Notes: generated by a model not told the origin, from the sequence alone. 64,000 nucleotides of DNA from an uncultured Bacteroides sp. (GCF_963666545.1 NZ_OY762899.1:3662365-3726364); one strand, 5' to 3'; positions 23,703-32,928 are shown, counted from the stretch's first letter. Numbers and translations are program-made.

Positions 23703-26700
23703 TTATTTCTTGTTTTTACTTGATATGGCGATATAAGTTACAGGAATGATAAATAGGGTAAGTATAAGTGAGAACAATAGTCCCCCTACAACGACTGTAC
23801 CCAGAGGAGAACGGCTTTGAGCTCCAGATCCCAGAGCTAGGGCAATGGGCAAAACTCCGAAAAGGGTAGCCAATGAGGTCATAACGATAGGACGAAAACG
23901 AGCTGAGGCTGCTTCAAATGCAGCAACTCTTTTGTTCATGCCCAACTTACGCTTTTGATTGGCAAACTCCACAATCAGAATACCATTTTTTGTCACAATT
24001 CCAATAAGCATAATCACCCCGATTTCAGAGAAAATGTTTAGCGTTTGTCCACATATCCATAGCGAAAGCATTGCGCCGGCAATAGCCATGGGCACGGTGA
24101 GCATGATGATGAATGGGTCAATAAAGCTTTCAAACTGAGCTGCGAGAATTAAATAGATCAATAATAAAGCTAATATTAAAGCAAAAGAAATGTTTGAACT
24201 GCTCTCGGAAAAGTCTCTGGATGATCCTGATAAAGCTGTGTTGAATGACTTATCTAACAGCTTATCTGATATCCTTTGCATTTCAGCAATTCCTTCTCCC
24301 AATGTCTTTCCATTAGCGAGATTTGCTGAAACAGTAGCGGACTTGTAGCGATTGTAATGATACAATACGGGTGGGTTGCTGTTTTCTTCTACTTTTACAA
24401 GGTTGTCGAGTTGTATCATATCTCCGGAACTTGATCTTACATATAAAGAAGAGATATCAGCAGGCACATTTCGATCTTCTCTGTCAACTTGCCCAATGAC
24501 ATAATATTGCTTGTTATTTCTTAGGAAATAGTCATAACGGCTTCCACTATAGGCCAAATTTAATGTATTCGAGACCTCCTTCTCACTGACTCCCAAACTA
24601 TTCGCTTTTAATCTGTCGACGGTAATGTTCAACTCCGGTTTATTAAACTTCAAATTCACATCTACATTACTAAACACGGGACTGTTCTGTGCTTCTTCCA
24701 GAAATTTAGGCAATACCGTACGTAACTTTTCAAAGTCGAGATTCTGCAATACAAACTGCACAGGCAATCCTCTGGAGTTTGATGTGGAGATAGTTGGTTC
24801 CTGACTCGGAATGATCTTTGCATCCGGAATACCAGCGTAGATCTTCGACAACTTATCGTAGATTTTTTGTTGAGAGGCCTTTCTTTCGGAAGGCTCTGAA
24901 AGGAAAGCAATAACAAATCCTGAATTGGCACTTGCGTCACGACCTCCTCCATATCTGGCAAGCACATACTTTGCATCCGGAATTGAATCCATGGTCACTT
25001 TAGCAACCTTATCTATTATATGCTGAGTCGTGCTAAATTCGCTCCCTTCGGGGGCTGTGATAGAAGTTCTAACATAGCTATGATCTTCTAGTGGAGCCAA
25101 CTCTGATTTTAATGTTCTAGACAAAGAAAAAATAAGCACCAAACAAAATCCCAGAATAGCGAATGCTACCCATCTGTTTTTAATGAAGAAACTCAATATT
25201 CGTCCGTATCCTTTTTCCATGCCTACAAAGAATGGTTCACTGGCCTTGTAGAACTTGGAATGATGAGAAGTGGAACCGCCCAACATAACATTCAGCACCG
25301 GGGTCAAGGTCAAAGAAACCAGAGCTGAAATTAGCACCGCACTGGATACCACAATCCCGAATTCCCGAAACAGACGGCCGGTAAATCCTTCAAGGAAAAT
25401 TACGGGAATAAAGACGATGGCCAGGGTCAGAGATGTTGAGATGACAGCAAAAAAGATTTCACGCGTACCTTCTAAGGCTGCCTTGTGCTTATCCATCCCC
25501 TGTTCTATTCTCTTGAAAATGTTTTCGGTCACCACAATACCGTCATCCACAACAAGCCCCGTGGCCAGTACGATACCGAGAAGCGTCAGCACATTAATGG
25601 AAAAGCCGAAAGTGTACATGATGAAAAAGGTTCCAATGAGTGAAACCGGAATGTCAATAAGTGGACGTAAAGCGATAATCCAGTTTCTGAAAAACAGGAA
25701 AATAATAATGACCACCAGAAAAATGGCAACAGCCAGAGTTTCTACCACATCTTTAACCGACTCCCGTACAAAGATCGATTTATCACGGGCTACGCTTAAG
25801 TCTGTTCCTTTGGGCATCGTTTCTTTTATCTGATCTAAGCGTTTGTAGAATTCATCGGCTATTTGAATATCATTTGCTCCCGGCAGAGGAATCAAGTTTA
25901 ACATCACGCCTGTAGTGCCATTCACTGTTGAAGCAGATTCTTCACTTTGAGCTTCCAATACAGCTTCTCCAATGTCACGAAAACGAACCACCTGACTATC
26001 TGTTTGCTTCACGATAAGATTGTTGAAATCTTCTTCTGTGGTCAATCGCCCATGAGTTTTTATTGTAAGTTCTGTTGCATTTCCACGTATTTTTCCTCCC
26101 GGCATTTCGACATTTTCGTTAGTAAGAGCCGTTTTAACATCGGATGCGGTGAGATTGTAGGCAACCATCTTATCAGGATTCAGCCATAAACGCATAGATG
26201 GCTTCTGTTGCCCGTAGATGGAAACCGAGCTGACACCGGGAATGGTCTGTAGTTTCTCCTGCAACACATTTTCGGCATAATCACTCAATTCTATAGGGCT
26301 CATTACACTGCTTTGAGCAGTTAGCATAATAATTGGATCACTATCGGCATCTGCTTTTGTCACGGTGGGTTGTGCATCAATATCCTGTGGCAGAGTTCTG
26401 GTAGCTTGTGAAACCTTATCACGAACATCATTCGCCGCTTTTTCCAAATCTGTTCCCAGATTGAATTCGACCGTAATGCTACTGGTACCTATAGACGACT
26501 GAGAAGTAATAGATTTCACTCCTTCAATGCCGTTTATGGACTTCTCTAGCGGCTCGGTTATCTGTGATTCTATAATTTCGGCATTGGCTCCCGTGTAAGA
26601 TGTCTGTACTGTAATCACCGGAGGATCAATAGCCGGATAAAGCCGAACTCCTAGAAAATTAAACCCCACTACACCCATAAGTATGATAATCAGACTCAGC

Positions 26701-26747
26701 ACAATAGAACCTATAGGTCTTTTTAAAGCAATATCAGAGATTATCAT
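23703..26747 (-). CDS. RND multidrug efflux transporter (AcrB/MexB-type)
   Basis: 1014-aa inner-membrane proton-driven pump, typical length for the HAE1 family. Seen: N-terminal helix (IGSIVLSLIIILMGVVGF); two large periplasmic loops; helices 2-6 and 8-12; VVDDGIVVTENI, the conserved TM4 region containing the proton-relay Asp pair; and GIVTKNGILIVEFANQ, the matching TM10 region with its Lys. FIPVIFLEGFTGRLFREFG is also typical of RND proteins. Overlaps the adaptor gene by 4 bp (ATGA). Export of drugs, bile salts or dyes is the family role; the actual substrate is unknown. Confidence 0.96.
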   Translation of the reverse strand: MIISDIALKRPIGSIVLSLIIILMGVVGFNFLGVRLYPAIDPPVITVQTSYTGANAEIIESQITEPLEKSINGIEGVKSITSQSSIGTSSITVEFNLGTDLEKAANDVRDKVSQATRTLPQDIDAQPTVTKADADSDPIIMLTAQSSVMSPIELSDYAENVLQEKLQTIPGVSSVSIYGQQKPSMRLWLNPDKMVAYNLTASDVKTALTNENVEMPGGKIRGNATELTIKTHGRLTTEEDFNNLIVKQTDSQVVRFRDIGEAVLEAQSEESASTVNGTTGVMLNLIPLPGANDIQIADEFYKRLDQIKETMPKGTDLSVARDKSIFVRESVKDVVETLAVAIFLVVIIIFLFFRNWIIALRPLIDIPVSLIGTFFIMYTFGFSINVLTLLGIVLATGLVVDDGIVVTENIFKRIEQGMDKHKAALEGTREIFFAVISTSLTLAIVFIPVIFLEGFTGRLFREFGIVVSSAVLISALVSLTLTPVLNVMLGGSTSHHSKFYKASEPFFVGMEKGYGRILSFFIKNRWVAFAILGFCLVLIFSLSRTLKSELAPLEDHSYVRTSITAPEGSEFSTTQHIIDKVAKVTMDSIPDAKYVLARYGGGRDASANSGFVIAFLSEPSERKASQQKIYDKLSKIYAGIPDAKIIPSQEPTISTSNSRGLPVQFVLQNLDFEKLRTVLPKFLEEAQNSPVFSNVDVNLKFNKPELNITVDRLKANSLGVSEKEVSNTLNLAYSGSRYDYFLRNNKQYYVIGQVDREDRNVPADISSLYVRSSSGDMIQLDNLVKVEENSNPPVLYHYNRYKSATVSANLANGKTLGEGIAEMQRISDKLLDKSFNTALSGSSRDFSESSSNISFALILALLLIYLILAAQFESFIDPFIIMLTVPMAIAGAMLSLWICGQTLNIFSEIGVIMLIGIVTKNGILIVEFANQKRKLGMNKRVAAFEAASARFRPIVMTSLATLFGVLPIALALGSGAQSRSPLGTVVVGGLLFSLILTLFIIPVTYIAISSKNKK

Positions 26748-27808
26748 GATTCTTTAGTTATAGTGGAATAGGATAGTTTTGATTTCTCTTTCAAGAAGAG
26801 TAAGCCTGAAGTTATAATCGTATCACCGGCTTCAACGCCTTCTGTTACTTCTATTTTTGAAGATTTGCGAATGCCTGTTTTTATTTTCACAAAATGCGCT
26901 TCTCCTTTCCGGGCCACAATAATCATTTTATCTCCCTCTTGTGGGATAATGGCTTGCGTAGGAATCATTAGAGCGTGTGTGTTTTCTCCGAATTGCAATT
27001 GCACATTAGCAAAAGCTCCCGGAATGAGCTCTTTAGAGGATGTGCTTATCAAAGCTCTTACTTTTAGATTACGAGTGGCGCTATCAATGCCTTGTTCGGT
27101 TGCTGTTACCGTTGCACTATACAATCTATTGTCGTCGGACATCGTAAAATCAACCTTCATGCCGGTCGTGATTTTTGAACCATATTTCTCTGGCACATCG
27201 AAATCTAACTTTATTTTGTTGCTCGTCCGTATAGTCGCTAATAAAGTAGAAGAACTTACGACGGCACCAATACTAATATTTCTTAAACCTATCGTTCCAT
27301 CAAAAGGTGCTTGTACTTCCGTTTTGCGAATCAATGCTTTCTGTTCTGCTATCTCCGCCTTTATCGTGTTGAGCTCTAAAATGGTCTGGTCATAATCGGT
27401 TTGACTGATGCCGCTTACTTTTATCAATTCGGACTGCCTTTGAAAAATACGTTTTTGAATAGCCAGTTGTGACTCCAACTTTTTCAGGGCTGCCTGCAAA
27501 TCATCATCATAGAGCTTCACGAGCAGTGTTCCCTTTCGCACAAATTTGCCTTCGGGTAAGTTGAGCTTTACCACTCTTCCGGCTACTTCATTCTTTAACT
27601 CTACTTCATCATAAGCAGCCAACGCCCCCGTCACCGTAATCTCCGAGATAAGTGAAGAAGGAGTCACGATGAATGCATCCACCTTCTTTTGAGCTTTCTC
27701 TCTTGAGTCTTGTTTCTTATCTCCTGAGCTTAGAAATCCTACTTTGATAAAAAAAGCAGTTAACAGCAAAAGCACAACAGCAATCAATATATTTATTTTC
27801 TTTTTCAT
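26744..27808 (-). CDS. RND efflux periplasmic adaptor (membrane fusion protein)
   Basis: 354 aa. N-terminal membrane anchor (INILIAVVLLLLTAFFIKVGF), then the HlyD/AcrA pattern: lipoyl half-motif (AAYDEVELKNEVAGRVVKLN), a coiled-coil hairpin (about 105-160), the second lipoyl half (VQAPFDGTIGLRNISIGAVV) and beta-barrel and membrane-proximal domains (IPTQAIIPQEGDKM). Bridges the RND pump and TolC. First large gene of the efflux operon; its ATG overlaps the stop of a 34-codon ORF, indicating translational coupling. Confidence 0.94.
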   Translation of the reverse strand: MKKKINILIAVVLLLLTAFFIKVGFLSSGDKKQDSREKAQKKVDAFIVTPSSLISEITVTGALAAYDEVELKNEVAGRVVKLNLPEGKFVRKGTLLVKLYDDDLQAALKKLESQLAIQKRIFQRQSELIKVSGISQTDYDQTILELNTIKAEIAEQKALIRKTEVQAPFDGTIGLRNISIGAVVSSSTLLATIRTSNKIKLDFDVPEKYGSKITTGMKVDFTMSDDNRLYSATVTATEQGIDSATRNLKVRALISTSSKELIPGAFANVQLQFGENTHALMIPTQAIIPQEGDKMIIVARKGEAHFVKIKTGIRKSSKIEVTEGVEAGDTIITSGLLFLKEKSKLSYSTITKES

Positions 27809-27909
27809 TTTGTTGAATAGAGTTTACTACTTTCCAAAAACATCCGACCTATTCTTCTCATCACTCTTCCAATTGGCTTTCTGATTAGATTTTCTTTAAT
27901 TGTACTCAT
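27805..27909 (-). CDS. Small 34-aa basic peptide coupled to the efflux adaptor gene
   Basis: An ATG-started frame of 34 codons ends in TGA overlapping the adaptor ATG (ATGA). The peptide is strongly basic and amphipathic (contains NLIRKPIGRVMRRIGRMF). It begins about 28 bp downstream of a -7-like element, so it is the first ORF on the efflux mRNA. It may be a regulatory leader peptide or a small membrane-active partner of the pump. Seen: frame, overlap and promoter position. That it is translated is inferred. Confidence 0.5.
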   Translation of the reverse strand: MSTIKENLIRKPIGRVMRRIGRMFLESSKLYSTK

Positions 27910-27936
27910 ACTTTTTTGTTTTGTAATCAATAAGAA

Positions 27937-27944
27937 CAAAAGTA
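27937..27944 (-). promoter_or_regulatory. -7 element of the efflux operon
   Basis: TACTTTTG on the minus strand fits the Bacteroides -7 consensus. No clear TTTG at -33, which would suit control by an activator such as the LytTR regulator encoded just upstream. Confidence 0.45.
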
Positions 27945-27993
27945 GTTGCTGCCTTAAACAGTTAGCATTGTTAACGATCTGATTTATGTTATT

Positions 27994-28704
27994 TTATGAT
28001 ATAGGATGCTGGTTTTCTATTCTTTCATAAAAACGTTTCTTGTATAAGTCTCCTACAGGAATCAGCTTATCGGAAATCTTAATGCGGTTTCGCTCAATGG
28101 ATTCTATTTTGGATAGAGCCACAACATAGGATTTATGAACTTGAATGAATTGATCTTCAGGCAGTTGTTCCAACATACCCTTTATGCTTTGCTTGGTCAA
28201 GATCTTCCTACCGGGAAGGTAAATCTTTAGATAACCTTGCATCCCTTCTATATAGAGAATATCGTCAAGATGTACATTCTCACGACGATATTCTGTTTTA
28301 ATGAAGATTTGTGATCCATTGCTCTCGCTATCAGAGCCTTTCTTCAATTTTACGTCTTCAAAGACTTTATTAACCGCTGCCAGAAAACGTTCAAAAGAGT
28401 AAGGTTTGAGTAAATAATCAAAGACGCCAAATTCATACCCTTTTAATGCATAGTCTGAATAAGCAGATGTAATGATTACATAGGGTTTCAAAGACAGATT
28501 CTCAAGCAGCTGAATGCCTGTGATCTTTTCCATCTGGATATCAAGAAAAAGCAAATCTATGGTATGAGTTTTCAGGAATTGTAATCCCTCTAGAGCGTTA
28601 TCAAAAGAACCTTCCGGTTTAAGCATGGGCACTTGTGCAATGAAATTGTTCAGTTTCTCTGCTGCCAATGGCTCGTCTTCAATGATAATGCACGATAACG
28701 TCAT
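27994..28704 (-). CDS. LytTR-family response regulator
   Basis: 236 aa. Receiver domain (about 1-118) with acidic cluster IIEDEP, phospho-Asp in IDLLFLDIQMEK, conserved Ser/Thr and Lys (VIITSAYSDYALKGYEFGVFDYLLKPYSFERF); then a LytTR DNA-binding domain (about 130-230) with ILYIEGMQGYLKIYL and QVHKSYVVALSKIESIERN. Overlaps its kinase gene by 4 bp, so the pair is co-expressed. Such regulators bind paired direct repeats. The nearest plausible target is the RND operon 185 bp downstream on the same strand. Confidence 0.94.
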   Translation of the reverse strand: MTLSCIIIEDEPLAAEKLNNFIAQVPMLKPEGSFDNALEGLQFLKTHTIDLLFLDIQMEKITGIQLLENLSLKPYVIITSAYSDYALKGYEFGVFDYLLKPYSFERFLAAVNKVFEDVKLKKGSDSESNGSQIFIKTEYRRENVHLDDILYIEGMQGYLKIYLPGRKILTKQSIKGMLEQLPEDQFIQVHKSYVVALSKIESIERNRIKISDKLIPVGDLYKKRFYERIENQHPIS

Positions 28705-29723
28705 AGGTTAATAGTTAATTCAACGCTAAAGATATTTGATTTTTTAGTTATTTGCAAATCATGTCTCCCCGGATACAGCAAAACAAGTCGTCTTCTTACA
28801 TTTTCAAGTCCAACACCCGATTGAATATCCGATTTCGACGTACTCTCAGCGTCAAAGTAATTTGCGCAGCTGAACTTCAACGTGTTTCCATCCAAGTGGA
28901 TGTTCGTGTTGATAACCGGCATCAGCTCTGCATGGCACGAATGTTTAAAGGCATTTTCAACAAAAGAGATAAACAACATCGGGGCTATTTGTCTGTCGCT
29001 AACATCCTGCTGCGGAAAAGAGAACTTTACGTAATCATTGTCCTTTACGCGCAATTGCTGAAGTTGTATGTAACTAGTGAGGTAATCGATTTCCTTTTGT
29101 AACGGCACAACATCCGTTCCGGTCTCATAGATCATATATCGAAGCATCTCAGATAAAGTGATAAGCATTTTAGAAGCATCTTTTGGCGATTTATAGATCA
29201 GACAATCGATATTGTTGAGTGTATTGAAGAGGAAATGAGGGTTGATTTGCAGTTTAAGTAGCTTAAGTTCATTTTTCAGGTTCTTGTTTTCAATCTCTGA
29301 TTTCACTTGAATGTTGGCAAACCAGTTTTCAAAACCTCTCACCAGGCAACCGCATTGAGCAATAATGAAGGAACCAATCATCGGTAGCAAAAATATATGA
29401 TAATCAAACAAGTTGAAGCTAGAAAGAAGAAGTCTGGAAAGTAGCAGAAAGATGGCTGAAACAACTACACTTAGCGTAATAGATAAAATCAAATACTTCA
29501 CAAGTTGCCTTTTCTCAAAGTAACGTATCAGCCAATAATAGGAAACATAAAAAATAATAGTTGCCCAGATAAAGTTCACGTAAAATTGGGGAGTCAGATT
29601 CTGCAATGTGCCTAATATCTCCCTGCTTGGCACAACTTCCATTACCAGAGAAAACAGTAGGTAAACCAACCAGAACAAAGTATGGATAAGCGCTTTTAGG
29701 ATATATTTCATGATTTCATTCAA
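28701..29723 (-). CDS. LytS/YehU-type sensor histidine kinase
   Basis: 340 aa. Four or more N-terminal membrane helices (about 8-130: LIHTLFWLVYLLFSLVMEV, VNFIWATIIFYVSYYWL, LILSITLSVVVSAIFLLL, FLLPMIGSFIIAQCG), a coiled-coil linker (EIENKNLKNELKLLKLQ), the His_kinase domain with phosphoacceptor in NPHFLFNTLNNI, and a HATPase-like end (APMLFISFVENAFKHSC, GVGLENVRRRL). There is no periplasmic sensor domain, so sensing may occur in the membrane. Pairs with the adjacent LytTR regulator. Confidence 0.93.
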   Translation of the reverse strand: MNEIMKYILKALIHTLFWLVYLLFSLVMEVVPSREILGTLQNLTPQFYVNFIWATIIFYVSYYWLIRYFEKRQLVKYLILSITLSVVVSAIFLLLSRLLLSSFNLFDYHIFLLPMIGSFIIAQCGCLVRGFENWFANIQVKSEIENKNLKNELKLLKLQINPHFLFNTLNNIDCLIYKSPKDASKMLITLSEMLRYMIYETGTDVVPLQKEIDYLTSYIQLQQLRVKDNDYVKFSFPQQDVSDRQIAPMLFISFVENAFKHSCHAELMPVINTNIHLDGNTLKFSCANYFDAESTSKSDIQSGVGLENVRRRLVLLYPGRHDLQITKKSNIFSVELTINL

Positions 29724-29873
29724 TTATAAAGTGTCTTTTCACGAGAACTAAATAGAATTCATGCAAAGCTATAAAAAAGGTTCATACGCAAAGAACTATG
29801 AGGGCAGAGACTGTGAATCAAATAGACACAATTCTTAAGTACGATAAATAATCGTGCGCTAGTTTAGCTCTGC

Positions 29874-30266
29874 TCATTTCATTATTGGTTTTGAAAACAA
29901 AGGAATGGCATAAAATATCATTGGTACTGTGCACATTATCACTATCGTTAGACTACTGGAGCTAATCCCGAACAGACTAAATTCCGCCACAATACGAATC
30001 AGATAGAAAAAGGAGAAAAATCCAAGGACGCTATATTTGAGAGGGCTACCTAGCAAAACCTTTGTTTGAAATACCGAAATGATTCCCATGAAGAGCAGGG
30101 TCAAAATACAAATTGCATGGTATGTCAGGAAAATGGCTCTGTTCGTGTTTGACAAGCAATTGAGAGTAGTTTCCCAATCAAACATCCTATAAAAAAGTAA
30201 GTGAGAGAATACAAATAGTGAGCTGATAAAACCAGCTATACGAAGTAAAATCGTTTGGGTCTTCAT
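29874..30266 (-). CDS. Small four-helix membrane protein of unknown function
   Basis: 130 aa with about four hydrophobic helices (IAGFISSLFVFSHLLFYRMF; HAICILTLLFMGIISVFQ; YSVLGFFSFFYLIRIVAEF; SLTIVIMCTVPMIFYAIPLF). No family-defining motif seen. It is the last gene of a three-gene unit (13 bp after the DUF2867-like gene) that has its own promoter. Could be a DoxX-like or DUF4345-neighbour membrane protein; function unknown. Confidence 0.75.
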   Translation of the reverse strand: MKTQTILLRIAGFISSLFVFSHLLFYRMFDWETTLNCLSNTNRAIFLTYHAICILTLLFMGIISVFQTKVLLGSPLKYSVLGFFSFFYLIRIVAEFSLFGISSSSLTIVIMCTVPMIFYAIPLFSKPIMK

Positions 30267-30279
30267 GTTTGGGGTTGTA

Positions 30280-30765
30280 TTATTGATTACAAATTCTAGC
30301 TAACATATTTCGAACGATAAGGTAATGGAATGGTTTGATGATAGAAAAATAAACCTTTCCCATTAAATTGTGAAATTTGATAACGGTTGTAAGCTTCACA
30401 ACATAGATATCTTGATTGACTTCATATTGAAGGGAAAGCCAGGCTTCAAGATGCTTATCATCTGCAAATAATAGAATCTCTTGCTCGCTTCTTTCCAATA
30501 CATTGAAGAAACTAAATTTTTCACCTTTTTGTGCATTTAGGTCTTTCTTTGACTCCATGTTTGTATCCAACCCAAACGGTTTAACCATTAGATTACGTAA
30601 TTTATAAAGAAAAGTAATCCATTTCGGTTCGAATAGGAGTGCCGACAAACACGCCTCTAGTGTAATTGTTCCTTTGCTTACTTTCGATTGATAACACTCT
30701 ACATAATCTGCCTTTTGGCAGACACCGCAAATAAATGAACGTTCAGTAATGTCTATTTTCTCCAT
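30280..30765 (-). CDS. DUF2867-like protein
   Basis: 161 aa, soluble. Features resemble the DUF2867 family: central FSFFNVLERSEQEILLFADDKHLEAWLSL and a C-terminal KLTTVIKFHNLMGKVYFSIIKPFHYLIV segment that is typical of members annotated 'DUF2867 domain-containing'. START-like lipid-binding folds have been proposed for similar proteins; that is not shown here. Sits between two small membrane-protein genes with gaps of 5 and 13 bp, so the three probably act together at the membrane. Confidence 0.75.
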   Translation of the reverse strand: MEKIDITERSFICGVCQKADYVECYQSKVSKGTITLEACLSALLFEPKWITFLYKLRNLMVKPFGLDTNMESKKDLNAQKGEKFSFFNVLERSEQEILLFADDKHLEAWLSLQYEVNQDIYVVKLTTVIKFHNLMGKVYFSIIKPFHYLIVRNMLARICNQ

Positions 30766-30770
30766 TTATA

Positions 30771-31145
30771 TTATTTTTTGAATAAGATGATTCCAAAAGA
30801 AACCCATAACACTGTTTCACAAATGATGGCTATAAGAATAGAAGAATTCACCGTGCCCTTAATAAATTCATAACTTCCCATGCAAGATAATCCAAACAGT
30901 GTAATGCCGGTAGCCATACAGATGACTTGCCTCGCTTCTGAATGAGGTAAATTTCTGGCTCCAAACATCAACACAGAGATTCCCAACATAAACATTGACG
31001 CTCTCCGAGCAAGAATACATCCGGCTTCGGAAGCTTCCAGCCCTAAACCTTCAATGAAAGAACTTGGTGTGAAAAGTAATTGTACAAACAAATAAATGAA
31101 TAATACCGAAGTTGCGATGCTCACAATCTTATAAAAAAGTTTCAT
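30771..31145 (-). CDS. Small membrane protein, DUF4345-like
   Basis: 124 aa with four predicted helices (IVSIATSVLFIYLFVQLLF; ASMFMLGISVLMFGARNL; ICMATGITLFGLSCMGSYEFI; SILIAIICETVLWVSFGIILF). The spacing FTPSSFIEGLGLEASEAG...RRASMFMLG resembles small DUF4345-type integral membrane proteins. First gene of a three-gene unit, 46 bp after a good promoter. Function unknown. Confidence 0.7.
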   Translation of the reverse strand: MKLFYKIVSIATSVLFIYLFVQLLFTPSSFIEGLGLEASEAGCILARRASMFMLGISVLMFGARNLPHSEARQVICMATGITLFGLSCMGSYEFIKGTVNSSILIAIICETVLWVSFGIILFKK

Positions 31146-31190
31146 AATCTATCTATTAAGTGATGCTGTGTGATGTTTTAATCTTTTGTG

Positions 31191-31222
31191 CAAAAGTAGT
31201 ATGTCAGAGGAGTGGCACCAAA
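31191..31222 (-). promoter_or_regulatory. Promoter of the 31145-29874 three-gene unit
   Basis: Minus strand: -33 TTTG (31219-31222), 20-bp spacer, -7 TACTTTTG (31191-31198). This is a full Bacteroides primary sigma consensus, 46 bp before the first start codon. Confidence 0.7.
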
Positions 31223-31382
31223 ATTAGTTCACCAAATGGCATATTATGGTTATGAAACGCTATTTGGATTGGAGTATGCAAAGTCTTATTGAGAAATTTA
31301 AAGGCTATATAAATGAATAAGTTATTTCTCTTTTTCCTATTTTTGCATCCGAACTAAATCATAAAACCTGTATTCATCTCTT

Positions 31383-31400
31383 ATGAAACTCTGTATATAG
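31383..31400 (+). other. Possible 5-codon leader peptide upstream of the acetyltransferase
   Basis: ATG AAA CTC TGT ATA TAG, 105 bp upstream of the acetyltransferase start and about 38 bp after a -7-like TATTTTTG (31338-31345). The stretch that follows contains short inverted repeats (gctct/agagc). Leader-peptide attenuation is known for antibiotic-resistance genes, but this case is only suggestive. Confidence 0.25.
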
Positions 31401-31504
31401 CTGCACTCAACTAATTGCTCTGCTCAATAGAGCTATTTAGCTATCTGACAAATAACCACTTATTTGCCACAGTTTTTTTATTCTTATCTAAAAAACAGGA
31501 AGTT

Positions 31505-32134
31505 ATGATGACGAAAATATATCCACGTACAGGAGATAAACAAACGGTATATCTGAATGCCGTTGTGAAGGATCCGCAAATAATGATTGGCGACTATACC
31601 ATTTATAATGATTTTGTTTCTGATCCGTTGCTATTTGAAAAGAACAATGTACTCTACCACTATCCTATCCATCGTGAGAGGCTGATAATAGGTAAGTTTT
31701 GCTCTATTGCTTGTGGTACAAAATTTTTATTCAATTGTGCCAATCATACATTAAAGTCTTTATCCACCTATACATTTCCTTTGTTTTATGAGGAATGGGA
31801 GTTGGATAAAGCAGATATAGCCTCCGCATGGGATAATAAAGAAGATATTATCATCGGTAATGATGTCTGGATTGGTTATGAGGCGGTTATTATGGCTGGA
31901 GTTCGCATAGGAGATGGCGCGATTATTGCAACACGTGCTGTTGTGACAAAAGACGTTCCTCCTTATACTATTGTAGGTGGTACTCCTGCCAAAGAAATAA
32001 GAAAGCGTTTTGATGCGGATGTGGTAGAGCAATTGCTAATCTTGAAATGGTGGGATTGGCCCATTGATAAGATACGCCAATGCCTACCATACCTTACAAA
32101 AGGCAAATTGAATGAGTTACTGGCTGAAGATTAA
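31505..32134 (+). CDS. Vat/CatB-type xenobiotic acyltransferase (hexapeptide repeat)
   Basis: 209 aa from the ATG at 31505, which has caggaag just upstream; an in-frame upstream ATG at 31415 would add 30 residues unlike the family start. Seen: N-terminal [10 protein letters not shown], the left-handed beta-helix hexapeptide repeats ([49 protein letters not shown]) and the catalytic His region [16 protein letters not shown]. These are hallmarks of the streptogramin A (Vat) and chloramphenicol (CatB) acetyltransferase group, usually about 210 aa. It acetylates hydroxyl groups using acetyl-CoA. Many chromosomal members have no demonstrated drug target, so resistance is inferred, not shown. Confidence 0.9.
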   Translation: MMTKIYPRTGDKQTVYLNAVVKDPQIMIGDYTIYNDFVSDPLLFEKNNVLYHYPIHRERLIIGKFCSIACGTKFLFNCANHTLKSLSTYTFPLFYEEWELDKADIASAWDNKEDIIIGNDVWIGYEAVIMAGVRIGDGAIIATRAVVTKDVPPYTIVGGTPAKEIRKRFDADVVEQLLILKWWDWPIDKIRQCLPYLTKGKLNELLAED

Positions 32135-32184
32135 AACTTGTTTTATCCATAGTCTATGCAAATGGAATGTTTTGAGGCATTGTT

Positions 32185-32928
32185 TTAGTCTATTACTGAC
32201 TTCCTGTCTAAGTCGGAATATGGATAAAATCCCCTTTCTTTTAGTTTCTGAATAAGTTTTTCTGTTCCATTTGACATTGCATATTCCATTTCGTCTCTAA
32301 AAACTTCAATAGTCAATAATAGTCCATACTTTTGATTTCCTATTTTAAACTCTGCCCCATTTGGTTTGTAATCATCGAAAATCAAACAGAGATTAGGCTC
32401 ACCTTCGTCTTGAGGTAGCTCACATGTTTCGTTAGGCTCAAGTTTAGCTTCATAAGAATAGTTTGCGATTCCAGTAAAAATGCCACAGATACGTCTTTCT
32501 ATCTTGTTAAATGGATTGGTTTCAGTTGTATCTTCTGAATATTTAAGTTTAGTAAATGCAACTAATTCATATGTTCCAGTTTTATTCGGAATCGGGCCAT
32601 TCCCTTCTGGATCAATAAGCTCCATTGTAGCAAAGCCTGTGCCTGAAATGCCATTTGGGAAATAATACATATCTACTGTTCCACCTACTGCAAATGGAAT
32701 AATTGCGTGTCCAACAAGTTTATAAGACTTACCAAGAACAGCTTCTAAGCCATTCATCTTTAACTCATCGTTTTTTTCGTACTCTTCATTTGTAAATTCT
32801 CGCTTTGGCGTTTCTTTAAATTCTTTTTTACCAAATAGTTTATTAAAGAAGTTCATATCATTTTTGTTTTTATTGCTTGAGCAACTTATAGTTATCAAGA
32901 CGATTAATAATACAATGCACTTTTTCAT
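32185..32928 (-). CDS. Lipoprotein of unknown function
   Basis: 247 aa with a lipoprotein signal (lipobox TISC, Cys about 16) followed by SSNKNKND. The mature part has a charged stretch (about 28-55) and a beta-rich region with KSYKLVGHAIIPFAVGGTVDMYYFPNG, GTGFATMELIDPEG and CLIFDDYKPNGAEFKIGNQKYG, ending in a helical LIQKLKERGFYP. No family recognised; the layout vaguely resembles suppressor-of-fused-like or immunity-type proteins, which is not enough for a call. Stands alone between a plus-strand gene and the AlbA_2 gene. Confidence 0.75.
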   Translation of the reverse strand: MKKCIVLLIVLITISCSSNKNKNDMNFFNKLFGKKEFKETPKREFTNEEYEKNDELKMNGLEAVLGKSYKLVGHAIIPFAVGGTVDMYYFPNGISGTGFATMELIDPEGNGPIPNKTGTYELVAFTKLKYSEDTTETNPFNKIERRICGIFTGIANYSYEAKLEPNETCELPQDEGEPNLCLIFDDYKPNGAEFKIGNQKYGLLLTIEVFRDEMEYAMSNGTEKLIQKLKERGFYPYSDLDRKSVID

